64,000 nt of DNA from Undibacterium sp. 5I1 (GTDB taxonomy: Bacteria > Pseudomonadota > Gammaproteobacteria > Burkholderiales > Burkholderiaceae_D): NCBI RefSeq assembly GCF_034314085.1, contig NZ_JAVIWI010000001.1:4464001-4528000 (forward strand), written 5' to 3'. Below the pieces are notes generated by a model, which did no database searches, had not been told where the DNA came from, and saw only the letters and a program-made list of their open reading frames with translations. Positions within the stretch are counted from its first letter, which is position 1. Every line of letters starts with the position of its first letter. Made by a program: the position numbers and the translations under genes. This document shows, in pieces, positions 1-8,288 of this stretch.

Positions 1-371
1 CACCGACCCGTATCTACGTCAAACCATTGCTGGCATTGATGGAGAGCATGGAAGTCAAAGGTATGGCGCATATTACCGGCGGTGGCTTGGTAGAAAACGT
101 CCCTCGCGTGTTAGGAGATAAGTTGACCGCGATCCTTGACAGCAAAGCCTGGGCCATGCCACCACTGTTTACCTGGTTGCAACAACACGGCGGCGTGGCA
201 GATGCAGAAATGCACCGCGTCTTCAATTGCGGCATCGGCATGGTTGTTATCGTCTCGCAAGAGAATGCGGATACAGCGATGGCGCAACTGCTTGCCGCTG
301 GCGAAACCGTTTCTCGCATCGGTACCATTCGCGCCCGCGAAGGCGATGAGCATCAGACGATCGTGGTGTAA
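1..371 (+). CDS. purM: Phosphoribosylformylglycinamidine cyclo-ligase, C-terminal part
   Basis: This is the 3' end of a gene that begins before the window; the open frame runs from base 3 to the TAA at 369-371. The readable 122 residues contain the family's THITGGG-like segment (here [11 protein letters not shown]) and the CGIGM motif of the AIR synthetase C-terminal domain. PurM catalyses the fifth step of purine synthesis, ATP-dependent closure of FGAM to aminoimidazole ribotide, in the cytoplasm. The C-terminus is intact and a hairpin terminator follows 60 bases later. Assignment is by recognised motifs; the N-terminal half is not visible. Confidence 0.93.
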   Translation, partial: PTRIYVKPLLALMESMEVKGMAHITGGGLVENVPRVLGDKLTAILDSKAWAMPPLFTWLQQHGGVADAEMHRVFNCGIGMVVIVSQENADTAMAQLLAAGETVSRIGTIRAREGDEHQTIVV

Positions 372-410
372 GCTTGATATCAACTTAGTACCGATGATGA
401 TCTGTCAGTT

Positions 411-501
411 TAATACTGGTAGAGAGTATTTTTAAAAGGTGCAGGTATATCCTGCACCTTTTGTCTATTTGGCCTCCAAAAGATGGGAGTATATTTTTAT
501 T
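411..501 (+). repeat. Dispersed two-hairpin repeat, copy A
   Basis: A copy of an intergenic repeat family seen seven times in this window (A to G in order: 411, 3973, 19538, 22149, 31445, 42664, 62505). It has the first hairpin (AATACT 412-417 with AGTATT 425-430) and the closing GGGAGTATAT block (485-494). The second hairpin, GTCCA/TGGAC in most copies, is replaced here by a GC-richer stem that probably serves as the purM terminator. Found by eye. Confidence 0.6.
434..465 (+). terminator. Rho-independent terminator after purM
   Basis: AAAAGGTGCAGG (434-445) pairs perfectly with CCTGCACCTTTT (451-462) around a 5 nt loop. The descending arm ends in four T. It lies 63 bases after the purM stop codon and inside repeat copy A. 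Confidence 0.8.
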
Positions 502-607
502 CGACACGGATTCTTTATTTAATCGATACTCTTGAGTTCATCTCGTCTTGCCGGGATAATTTTGCGTAAGCCCTATCAATAACAAAACCAAATCACAAAA
601 TCATCCA

Positions 608-1417
608 ATGAATCCTATCTCAGACACAGCGTTTTATACCTGCGGCGTACGTGCTCAGGATGCTCAATCAGCACAGCCTTTATGTGGCGACGCGTATGCG
701 CATTTATTTATGACGGATCACGGAAATACGATTTTTGACCAGCTTAAAACCGATGTCAGACCCAATCAGAGTATTGCGGTACGGCATAGGATGATTGACG
801 ATTTTTTGCGTGAGCGTTTAGCTCAACAGCCAAAAACGAAAGTGATACTGATCGGCGCGGGGTTTGATGCGCGGGCTTTCAGGCTGGATCACGGACATTG
901 GTTTGAGATTGATGAGCCACAGGTCATCGAGCATAAAAATACCTGTTTGCCAGTAGCGTCCTGTGCCAATGCCCTAGAGCGTATCGCAATAGATTTTTCG
1001 CAAGAAACCTTGACCAATAAATTGCCAAAAAATGATGGCATGCCGGTCATTATTGTGATGGAAGGTGTGTTTGGATATTTGACCGAGACCCAAATTAAGC
1101 AAACCTTGCAGGCATTGCGTGCAGCATATCCAAAACATAGTTTGATGTGCGATTTGATGAGCAAACATTTCATCCAAAAGACGGGCAAGAAGCTCACAGA
1201 CAGGATAGAAAAGTTGGGCGCAAAATTCCGGTTTTTCCCGGAGAATCCTAAAGATATTTTTGAGCGTTGCGGCTACCAGCATGCGACCAGCGAATCCATC
1301 GTGGAAGAAACTTTGATAGTGCAAAAACAGCGCTTCCCTTTGTTTTTATTGCGGACATTTTTCAAGCGCATTATGCACGGTTACACGATGAACTTGTTTG
1401 AAGCGAAAGTGCACTAG
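608..1417 (+). CDS. Class I SAM-dependent methyltransferase, LCMT/PPM2 family
   Basis: 269 residues. The protein has the pattern of the leucine carboxyl methyltransferase-like family (PF04072): an SAM-binding segment ILIGAGFDARAFR around residues 80-92, followed by the acidic FEIDEPQVIEHK segment and VIIVMEGVFGYL. Family members transfer methyl groups from SAM to carboxylates or small molecules; bacterial substrates are mostly unknown and I cannot name this one. Start ATG 608 follows an AT-rich leader without a strong ribosome binding site. It stands alone between two terminators, so it is probably monocistronic. Housekeeping context gives no clue to its substrate. Confidence 0.8.
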   Translation: MNPISDTAFYTCGVRAQDAQSAQPLCGDAYAHLFMTDHGNTIFDQLKTDVRPNQSIAVRHRMIDDFLRERLAQQPKTKVILIGAGFDARAFRLDHGHWFEIDEPQVIEHKNTCLPVASCANALERIAIDFSQETLTNKLPKNDGMPVIIVMEGVFGYLTETQIKQTLQALRAAYPKHSLMCDLMSKHFIQKTGKKLTDRIEKLGAKFRFFPENPKDIFERCGYQHATSESIVEETLIVQKQRFPLFLLRTFFKRIMHGYTMNLFEAKVH

Positions 1418-1490
1418 CGCTAAACCGGAGACAGATTCAAAACAACACAACACCAAAGACAGCGCTGGAATAAAAAGTAACTTCAAAAAA

Positions 1491-1529
1491 AAATCGGCAT
1501 CCGTGTCACACGCGATGCCGATTTTTTTT
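1491..1529 (+). terminator. Rho-independent terminator after the methyltransferase
   Basis: AAATCGGCATC (1491-1501) pairs with GATGCCGATTT (1514-1524), with an inner CGTG/CACG extension and a TCA loop. A run of T follows on the plus strand and a run of A precedes it, so it could work in both directions. Confidence 0.88.
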
Positions 1530-1691
1530 ACGATCTGGGGCTTAGTAAGCTTATCTCATGCTGGACGACATAATCAGATTCCAGTCGTTGTGGGTATAAA
1601 TACGGCATTAATACACTACGAATACAAAGCTGTTTTGAATCTCCTTAATGAAGATTAAAATTCAGCAAATTTAAATTCAACAGATTTAAAA

Positions 1692-1949
1692 CTAAGCACT
1701 CACGTTGATCACTTGCCCGATTTTTTGCCCGTCCGTATTCACAGAAGGGCTTGGCGGTGGTGGCGCTTGATTTTGAGTTTGTGCTTGAGCCTGAATTTGA
1801 GCTTGTGCCTGCGCTTGTGCAGTTGCCTTGACGTTATCGTCATTACTGGTTTTGGTGTTGTCTGGCTTTTGTGCCTGCAACTGATCCGTAGGACGCGGAG
1901 TAACCGGCGTTGGGGTAGTTGTGCTGCTGCTGACTGAACTAACGCTCAT
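1692..1949 (-). CDS. Small Gln/Ala-rich low-complexity protein
   Basis: 85 residues, family not recognised. The N-terminus is Ser/Thr/Pro-rich, the middle (about residues 42-62) is an alternating QA repeat (AQAQAQ, IQAQAQ, TQNQA), then a PPPPSPS stretch and the short C-terminus GQVINVSA. No signal peptide or membrane segment is visible. A GAGAAAG ribosome binding site sits seven bases before the ATG, supporting real translation. The composition suggests a disordered cytoplasmic protein. The repeat is encoded by simple CAG/GCn-type codons and could vary in length by slippage. It could still be a chance ORF. Confidence 0.5.
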   Translation of the reverse strand: MSVSSVSSSTTTPTPVTPRPTDQLQAQKPDNTKTSNDDNVKATAQAQAQAQIQAQAQTQNQAPPPPSPSVNTDGQKIGQVINVSA

Positions 1950-2241
1950 GATGAACTTTCTCTATTGTTAAGCGTGGTGGATATTATTTTGTTAAATTAG
2001 TTAACTCATTGAAATGACATCTTGAAAAGTATTTAAGCAGTTATCTTAAAGACCGATGGTAATTCATCGCAATTCATAATAGATCATTCTATAGCATAGG
2101 CAATAAGCAGCGACAATCAAGGCAAATTACTCCATCAACTTAAAAGTATGTCCCGTAATTGACTCACTCTTCACGGGTTTTGTACCTCGATTTAGCCTCT
2201 ATCTAAGCCTGTATTTCTCAGTGCATTCGTATAATGATGCC

Positions 2242-3816
2242 ATGACTTATCGCATCGTTTGGTTTAAACGTGATTTGCGTTTGCATGATCACATCGCCTT
2301 GCACACCGCAGCAAGCCAAGGGCCTGTGCTGTGTCTGTACGTGGTCGAACCCTCTATTTGGGCGCAGCCTGATGCGGCAAATCAGCATTACCAATTTTTG
2401 TTAGAAAGCCTGCGCGATTTATATGTCGCCTTGCGCCAACGTGGCGGACAGCTGCATATTTTAACGGGCGAAGTTACCAGCGTATTCGATCAGCTTTTTG
2501 CCAGCGCGCCTTTTTCCGCTATTTATTCGCATGAAGAAACCGGTAACGATGCCACCTACCAGCGCGACAAAGCCGTTGGCCGCTGGTGTCGTGCCCATCA
2601 AATTGCCTGGCATGAGTTTGCGCAATTTGGTGTGGTGCGTCGTTTGCAAGATCGTGATGGCTGGCAGCGACAATGGAATGCGCATAACGACCTGCCTTGT
2701 GTGCCCGTGCCCGAGTTGACTGCGGCAAATTTTGCCGCGCTGCCGCCATTATTGGCGATGCCGCAATTGCCTGCTTCGCCACAAGAGCTGGGCTTGGATG
2801 CCTACGATCCGCCGCAACGGCAACGCGGTGGCCGGCAGTGTGGCTTGAGCATGTTGAACAGTTTTTTGACCGACCGCAGCAACCAATATCGTGGCGGAAT
2901 TTCTTCACCATTATCCGCGCCGACCGCTTGTTCTCGTTTGTCGCCGTATCTGGCGTTTGGTTGTGTCAGCTTGCGAGAAATCGTGCATGCTACTCGACGG
3001 CAAGTCGCTTCGTTATCGCCGTTGTCACCATTATCGCCCGGTACCAGCCGCCAAAAACAAGGTTTGAATGCTTTTGTCAGTCGCTTATATTGGCATTGTC
3101 ATTTCATCCAAAAACTAGAGAGCGAGCCGCAACTAGAGTACCGCAATCTGCATCGGGGTTATGACGGTCTGCGTGAGCATGACTGGAATCAGGCGCACTT
3201 CGAGGCACTGACCTCGGCGCGCACTGGCTGGCCTCTAGTAGATGCTTGCGTGACCATGTTGCATCAGACTGGCTGGCTTAATTTCAGAATGCGGGCCATG
3301 CTGGTTTCAGTCGCCGCTTATCCGCTGTGGCTGGACTGGCGGCCAGTAGGACATTGGCTAGCGCGGCAGTTTTTGGATTATGAACCGGGCATCCACTGGA
3401 GCCAGATGCAAATGCAGTCTGGTACGACCGGTATTAATGTGCCGCGTATTTACAATCCGATTAAGCAAGCCAGCGACCATGATCCGCATGGGCGCTTTGT
3501 ACGCCGCTGGCTACCTGCAATGCGGCGCGTACCCGACTCATGGTTGTTTGAACCGTGGCGTATGCCGCCCGATGTGCAGGCGGCTTGCGGCGTACAGGTG
3601 GGTGTCGATATCGCCATGCCGGTGGTCGATATTGATCTCGCCACCCGCGAAGCCAAAGCACGTCTGTTTGCCTTACGCGCCCAACCCGGTGTGAAATCAG
3701 CCAAGGCAGCGATTGTAGAAAAACATGGTTCACGCAAAAAAGATATCGGCAGAACGCGACGCAAATCAGCCGCCAATGCGGCGCAGCAGAATAGCCAGTT
3801 AGATTTAGGATTTTGA
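2242..3816 (+). CDS. Photolyase/cryptochrome family protein, MQSGTTG subgroup
   Basis: 524 residues from the ATG at 2242; an in-frame GTG at 2221 would add seven residues. The N-terminal alpha/beta photolyase domain begins RIVWFKRDLRLHDH. The C-terminal FAD-binding domain carries WPLVDACVTML, FRMRAML and the MQMQSGTTGIN segment. The basic tail (RKKD, RTRRK) is unusual and may contact DNA. Proteins of this group are annotated as FAD-binding or photolyase-like, and their substrate is not settled. It heads a block with DUF2256, CRY-DASH and an Fe-S photolyase, which points to blue-light or UV responses. The 290 bases upstream hold no other gene and no regulatory site I can name. Confidence 0.85.
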   Translation: MTYRIVWFKRDLRLHDHIALHTAASQGPVLCLYVVEPSIWAQPDAANQHYQFLLESLRDLYVALRQRGGQLHILTGEVTSVFDQLFASAPFSAIYSHEETGNDATYQRDKAVGRWCRAHQIAWHEFAQFGVVRRLQDRDGWQRQWNAHNDLPCVPVPELTAANFAALPPLLAMPQLPASPQELGLDAYDPPQRQRGGRQCGLSMLNSFLTDRSNQYRGGISSPLSAPTACSRLSPYLAFGCVSLREIVHATRRQVASLSPLSPLSPGTSRQKQGLNAFVSRLYWHCHFIQKLESEPQLEYRNLHRGYDGLREHDWNQAHFEALTSARTGWPLVDACVTMLHQTGWLNFRMRAMLVSVAAYPLWLDWRPVGHWLARQFLDYEPGIHWSQMQMQSGTTGINVPRIYNPIKQASDHDPHGRFVRRWLPAMRRVPDSWLFEPWRMPPDVQAACGVQVGVDIAMPVVDIDLATREAKARLFALRAQPGVKSAKAAIVEKHGSRKKDIGRTRRKSAANAAQQNSQLDLGF

Positions 3817-3910
3817 AGCAGGAAGACAATTGCAGAATTGCAGTGCTTACTCCAGCTGAAATTGATCTTGCTATAGCGGATGACGGTACATATCGGGCCA
3901 GGATTTTAAC

Positions 3911-3936
3911 CCCCTCTCCCGCAAGCGGCAGAGGGG
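3911..3936. repeat. GC-rich hairpin CCCCTCT...AGAGGGG
   Basis: CCCCTCT (3911-3917) pairs with AGAGGGG (3930-3936), and the stem continues inwards as CCGC/GCGG after one C-C mismatch. It resembles small dispersed C-rich palindromes common in proteobacterial genomes. It lies about 95 bases after the photolyase gene and might act as a weak terminator, but no T-run follows. Confidence 0.5.
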
Positions 3937-3972
3937 AATAAAGTCTAAAAAACGTAAAAAAGAATTTAGGAT

Positions 3973-4067
3973 AATTTATATACTGATGGTAAGTATATTT
4001 TAAGTGTCCATATATTAATTGGACATTCTGGCATATTTAGTAAAAATAATGGGGAGTATATTAATTT
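3973..4067 (+). repeat. Dispersed two-hairpin repeat, copy B
   Basis: Hairpin 1 is ATATACT around 3978 with AGTATAT 3992-3998. Hairpin 2 is TGTCCA (4005-4010) with TGGACA (4020-4025). The tail TGGCATATTTAGTAAAAATAA leads to GGGGAGTATAT (4051-4061). It matches the reverse complement of copy F (42664-42757) along nearly its whole length, so the two copies are in opposite orientation. Confidence 0.75.
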
Positions 4068-4166
4068 CCCCTGCAATGAGTGAAGCAAAGCACCAGCAGA
4101 AAGTCACCCTGGCAAGTGAGCTTAGTAATACCGTTTTTCTTCATCCGCTCAACAAGGAAAGATCAC

Positions 4167-4316
4167 ATGCGCATGCGCAAAAAATCGGATTTGCCGACCA
4201 AACTCTGCCCGCAATGCAATCGCCCGTTCGCCTGGCGAAAAAAATGGGAGAAGGTATGGGATGAGGTGAAATATTGTTCCGAACGCTGCCGCCGCGATAG
4301 CAAGGCTAGCGTATGA
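4167..4316 (+). CDS. DUF2256 small zinc-finger protein
   Basis: 49 residues. The sequence LCPQCNRPF...YCSERCRR holds two CxxC-type pairs (CPQC and CSERC) expected to bind one zinc ion, flanked by basic residues. This matches DUF2256, a small family of unknown function often found near photolyase and cryptochrome genes. The start at ATG 4167 is chosen because AAGGAAA lies six bases upstream; a longer in-frame ORF from 4080 overlaps repeat-flanking sequence and lacks family similarity. The stop overlaps the CRY-DASH start (ATGA), so the two are probably translationally coupled. It may be an accessory protein for the photolyases (inference). Confidence 0.85.
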   Translation: MRMRKKSDLPTKLCPQCNRPFAWRKKWEKVWDEVKYCSERCRRDSKASV

Positions 4317-5734
4317 CCTCTACATCATTCATCCCGACTGCCGCACCAAAAGCCGCACCAAAAGCCGCGCCAGAGACGACCGTGATCTACTGGTTTCGTA
4401 ACGATCTGCGCCTGGACGATAATCCCGCGTTGACGCAAGCCTGTCATCATGCGAGTAACTTAGTCCTCGTGTACTGCCACGATCCCGTCATAGAGAAAAT
4501 GACACGCTGGAATGTGCCGCGCACCAGCCAGCACCGCCAGTATTTTTTAGCATCGGCCTTAGCCGATTTAAATGCGCAACTCAGTTTGCAAGACAGTCAA
4601 TTGCTAGAGATTAAGGGTAGCGCCGCAGAACGCCTGCCCGCATTCGCACGTGATATCGGTGCCACCACAATTTATTGCGAAGAGATCGCCGCGCCGGAAG
4701 AGCAAGAGGAAGTTGCCGCTTTGCGCGCAGCTGGTTTGACAGTGCATACGATCTGGCAATCCAGCCTGCTTGACCCCTCCGATTTACCGTTTGCGGTTGA
4801 TGCTTTGCCTGACGTTTTTACCAGCTTTCGCACCTCGGTCGAGCGACATGAAGTGCAGCCACCATTGCCGCTGCCAAGACCGGAGAAGATTCCGGCCTTG
4901 CCACCGGCTTTCGCTGCTGTACTTGCACAAAGGAATAAGGCCGATCTGTTGATATCGCGGGTGCTTACCACGCACACAGAGTCTGCACTTCAAGCTGAAC
5001 TTCAAGCTGAACTTCAAACTCAAATTTACGCAGACAGCCGCTCATCTTTTCCGTATTTTTTACCTGCATTTGCTGGTGGCGCAACTATGGCCTCTGCACA
5101 TTTGCAGCAGTATTTTGAGCGTAAGCTGGCGCACACCTATAAGCTGACACGCAATGGTTTAACGGGAACAGATTATTCCACTAAATTTTCGCCCTGGCTG
5201 GCGTCTGGCGCAATGTCGGCGCGCAGTGCTTACCTGGCGTTGAAAGAATTTGAAGCAACTCACGGCGCCAACGACAGTACTTACTGGATTTGGTTTGAGT
5301 TGTTATGGCGTGATTATTTCCGGCTGTTGCACCTGAAATATGGACGGCGACTTTACCTTGCTCAAGGTCTGACTAGCTTGCCGCCACCGACTCATTGTGC
5401 ACGCAGATTTGATACATGGTGCCAGGCCAGAACCGGCGAGCCGCTGGTCGATGCTGGTATGGCAGAACTTGCTGCTACCGGTTATCTATCCAATCGCTTG
5501 CGCCAGATTGTCGCCAGTTATCTGATCCATGATCTGGGTTGCGACTGGCGTGCCGGTGCCGCCTGGTTTGAGTCGCAATTGATTGATTACGACGTTTATA
5601 GCAATCAAGGTAACTGGTTATACATTGCTGGACGTGGGACTGATCCCCGCAATGGGCGACGATTTAATATTCAAAAACAAGTCCATGATCATGATCGTGA
5701 CGGTACTTACCGAGCGCTATGGAATGCACAGTAA
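4313..5734 (+). CDS. Cryptochrome DASH
   Basis: 473 residues. The N-terminal photolyase domain starts VIYWFRNDLRLDDNPAL. The FAD-binding C-terminal domain has the CRY-DASH hallmarks WFELLWRDYFR, GYLSNRLRQIVASYL, NQGNWLYIAGRGTDPR and RRFNIQKQ. CRY-DASH proteins bind FAD and usually MTHF and repair CPD lesions in single-stranded DNA or act as light sensors. Two short tandem duplications stand out: APKA repeats at the N-terminus (residues about 10-20) and a LQAE repeat near residues 226-237, between the two domains. The gene overlaps DUF2256 by four bases and is followed after three bases by the next photolyase, so the three form an operon. Confidence 0.93.
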   Translation: MTSTSFIPTAAPKAAPKAAPETTVIYWFRNDLRLDDNPALTQACHHASNLVLVYCHDPVIEKMTRWNVPRTSQHRQYFLASALADLNAQLSLQDSQLLEIKGSAAERLPAFARDIGATTIYCEEIAAPEEQEEVAALRAAGLTVHTIWQSSLLDPSDLPFAVDALPDVFTSFRTSVERHEVQPPLPLPRPEKIPALPPAFAAVLAQRNKADLLISRVLTTHTESALQAELQAELQTQIYADSRSSFPYFLPAFAGGATMASAHLQQYFERKLAHTYKLTRNGLTGTDYSTKFSPWLASGAMSARSAYLALKEFEATHGANDSTYWIWFELLWRDYFRLLHLKYGRRLYLAQGLTSLPPPTHCARRFDTWCQARTGEPLVDAGMAELAATGYLSNRLRQIVASYLIHDLGCDWRAGAAWFESQLIDYDVYSNQGNWLYIAGRGTDPRNGRRFNIQKQVHDHDRDGTYRALWNAQ

Positions 5735-5737
5735 AGA

Positions 5738-7297
5738 ATGATGATGACCACAACGCAAATGACATCCCAAACCACACTCAGATTGATACTCGGAGACCAG
5801 CTTAATTTGCAGCATCGCTGGTTTAGAGAGGTCGATGGTGCCACCGTCTATGTTTTGATGGAGGTGCGGCAAGAGACCGATTACGTGCTGCACCATGCAC
5901 AAAAGATTCTGGCTATTTTTGCCGGGATGCGCGATCTGGCGCGGCAGTTGCGTGAGGCTGGTCATCGTGTACATTACCTCGCCATCGATGATGCGCGCAA
6001 TCTGCAATCCATGCCAGCCAATATTGATGCGCTGATCGCGTACTACCAAGCCACGGCGTTTGAATATCAGGCTCCGGACGAATGGCGTCTGGATCAGCAG
6101 CTGTACCAGCATGGCCGTCGTTCGCACATTCCGTGGAGGATGGTCGATAGCGAGCATTTTTATACGACACGCAATCACGCGGCAGACATCTTCACCGGAC
6201 GCAAACAATGGTTGATGGAGTTTTTCTACCGCCAGATGCGGGTACAGCATCAAGTACTGATGGAAGACGCCAAGAAGCCAGTCGGCGGCCAATGGAACTA
6301 CGATCACGATAACCGCAAGCCTTGGCGTGGCGCGCCTGCAGAGCCACAAGATGCACGCACCTTGCATGATCATTCTGCTTTATGGAAAACTATTGTCGAT
6401 ACTGGAGTAAAGAGCTTTGGTAATCCCAAAGCTGATCAATTGGCATGGGCACTCAACCGTGATGAAGCCCTGCAACAACTAGACGCATTTATCAAGAATG
6501 CGCTACCGCAGTTTGGGGATTTTCAAGATGCGATGAGCGTCAAAGCGTGGCGCTTATTTCACTCATTATTATCGTTTGCCTTAAATGTAAAAATGCTGAA
6601 TCCGCGCGAAGTCGTTGCCAAAGCCGAGGCGGCGCATCATGCAGGTCATGCGCCATTGGCTGCGGTAGAAGGTTTTATCCGGCAAATATTAGGCTGGCGA
6701 GAGTACGTGCGCGGAGTGTATTGGACGAATATGCCGGAGTACGCTGAGAAGAATTTTTTTGGTCATAACCGTAAGTTACCAAGCTGGTTTTGGGATGGTA
6801 AAACCAAGATGAATTGTCTTTCGCATGCGATCACGCAATCGCTGGAGCAAGCACATGCACATCACATTCAACGCCTGATGGTAATCGGCAATTTTGCGCT
6901 GCTGGCAGGCTTAGATCCGGCGGAGGTCCATCGCTGGTATTTGGGTATCTACATCGACGCATTTGAGTGGGTAGAACTACCCAATACCATTGGTATGAGT
7001 CAGTTCGCTGATGGTGGATTATTAGCCACCAAGCCTTATGTTTCCAGCGCTGCCTACATCGATCGTATGAGCGATTATTGCAAAGGTTGTCACTACGATA
7101 AAAAAGTACGGATTGGTGAAAACGCCTGTCCCTACAACGCATTGTATTGGGATTTTTTCCATCGCAATGAGAAGACGCTGGCGAAGAATCCACGTATCGG
7201 TATGGCTTACCGGCAGTTAGAAAAAATGGACGAGGGAGCGATTGTAGATTTTCAGACGCAGGCTGCGGGGATGTTGGAGAATTTGGATTTACTTTAA
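5738..7297 (+). CDS. Iron-sulfur (6-4) photolyase-like protein, FeS-BCP/PhrB type
   Basis: 519 residues, related to deoxyribodipyrimidine photolyase-related proteins (COG3046). Four cysteines sit at residues 360, 448, 451 and 464 (in NCLSH, YCKGCHYDKK and NACPYN). This spacing of 88, 3 and 13 equals that known for the [4Fe-4S] cluster of Agrobacterium PhrB, which repairs (6-4) photoproducts with FAD and a lumazine antenna. The Trp-rich FAD domain (WREYVRGVYW) is also present. It follows CRY-DASH by three bases and probably shares its transcript. Three ATG codons in a row make the exact start uncertain by a few residues. Confidence 0.93.
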   Translation: MMMTTTQMTSQTTLRLILGDQLNLQHRWFREVDGATVYVLMEVRQETDYVLHHAQKILAIFAGMRDLARQLREAGHRVHYLAIDDARNLQSMPANIDALIAYYQATAFEYQAPDEWRLDQQLYQHGRRSHIPWRMVDSEHFYTTRNHAADIFTGRKQWLMEFFYRQMRVQHQVLMEDAKKPVGGQWNYDHDNRKPWRGAPAEPQDARTLHDHSALWKTIVDTGVKSFGNPKADQLAWALNRDEALQQLDAFIKNALPQFGDFQDAMSVKAWRLFHSLLSFALNVKMLNPREVVAKAEAAHHAGHAPLAAVEGFIRQILGWREYVRGVYWTNMPEYAEKNFFGHNRKLPSWFWDGKTKMNCLSHAITQSLEQAHAHHIQRLMVIGNFALLAGLDPAEVHRWYLGIYIDAFEWVELPNTIGMSQFADGGLLATKPYVSSAAYIDRMSDYCKGCHYDKKVRIGENACPYNALYWDFFHRNEKTLAKNPRIGMAYRQLEKMDEGAIVDFQTQAAGMLENLDLL

Positions 7298-7344
7298 TGT
7301 TCTGAGGTAAGACCCACTTCAAAGCTGAGTAACTTCCGGATGTA

Positions 7345-7372
7345 GACTACCTCTCTTAAGGTTGGGGTAGTC
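7345..7372. terminator. Hairpin between convergent photolyase and EAL genes
   Basis: GACTACC (7345-7351) pairs with GGTAGTC (7366-7372), followed by ATTTCCTT. It lies between two genes that converge and may terminate one or both. The stem is short and the T-run is poor. Confidence 0.4.
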
Positions 7373-7403
7373 ATTTCCTTACATAAATTGGAGGATGAAT
7401 CTG

Positions 7404-8199
7404 TTATTCCCATACTGACGGATCAATGTTGGCGAGTCCCTTAAACACGGGTTTAGAAAACCAATACCCTTGCATCAATTCAATGCCGGAAGCGAACAAA
7501 AAATCACGCTCAGCGCGGGTTTCTATCCCTTCAGCTAGAACTTTAATATTCAGTTTTTTGCAGATAGAGGCAATTCCCTCAACAATGGCCTGACGCGGTA
7601 AGTGATGATCTACACCACGGATTAAATCCATGTCGATTTTGACAAAATCCGGTTGATACTACTGATAGTAAATTGAGGCCGGCGTAACCGGCGCCAAAGT
7701 CATCAATCGCCGTTTGAAAACCAAAGTTTCTATACTCACGGATGATATGTACCAGATGCGGCCGGTCTTGTACCCGCTCTCCTTCGGTAACCTCAAATAT
7801 AATTTTCTCTACCGGAAAATTATATTTCCGTGCAGCCTCAAGCGTGGTACGGATACAGACTTCAGGGCGATACACTGCATTCGGTAAAAAATTGATCGAT
7901 AAAAATTCTCTCATACCCAGTTTGGCTGCACCCTCGACTGCTTTCATGCGGCATAACTGATCAAAGCGGTAGCGATTGTTATCGTTGATTTGCGCCAGAA
8001 TGCTGGCGGCGGATTCACCGTTTGGGCCGCGCACTAATGCCTCATAGGCGACGATGGAGCGGGTAGCGAAATTGACTATCGGTTGATAAGCATATTCAAA
8101 TTCGATTTCAAAAGGCTCGTTACTTTGACAGCCAACACAAGCTCCTCTGACATCCTCATTGCTATCGCTATCTGACTTGGCGGGTAAGATTGAGATCAT
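7404..8199 (-). pseudogene. EAL-domain c-di-GMP phosphodiesterase gene with a frameshift
   Basis: Two overlapping frames give one EAL protein of about 265 residues. The upstream frame (7645-8199) has EALVRG, NFLPNA, EVTEGE and DDFGAGYAGLNLLS. The downstream frame (7404 to about 7660) continues QPDFVKIDMDLI, AEGIET and QGYWFSKP. At the join (about 7655-7665) seven bases stand where the family has six, which fits a one-base insertion. All catalytic motifs survive, split between frames, so inactivation is recent, or it is a sequencing error, or rarely a programmed shift. No sensor domain is attached. It lies next to the photolyase block on the opposite strand. Confidence 0.82.
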
Positions 8200-8288
8200 T
8201 GTGTACTCATTTTCTTTAAAATCACCAGCATTGAAGGTTGGGCTGAAAAGCCATTAGCCCAACTTGGAGCTTGCAGTTGGTATGGCAG

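Noticed and set aside
560..574. A solo TTTTGCGTAAGCCCT arm, similar to the MITE-like element end
   Set aside because: Only one arm with 13 of 15 matches is present; without a second end it cannot be called an element.
1398..1658. ORF of 86 residues after the methyltransferase
   Set aside because: It begins inside the methyltransferase gene, runs across the terminator hairpin and has no conserved features.
4080..4166. Longer start of the DUF2256 protein
   Set aside because: The added residues are not conserved and the ribosome binding site AAGGAAA sits in front of ATG 4167.
5717..6373. Long antisense ORF of 218 residues within the Fe-S photolyase gene
   Set aside because: It is the complement of a well-supported gene, with no ribosome binding site or recognised motif.
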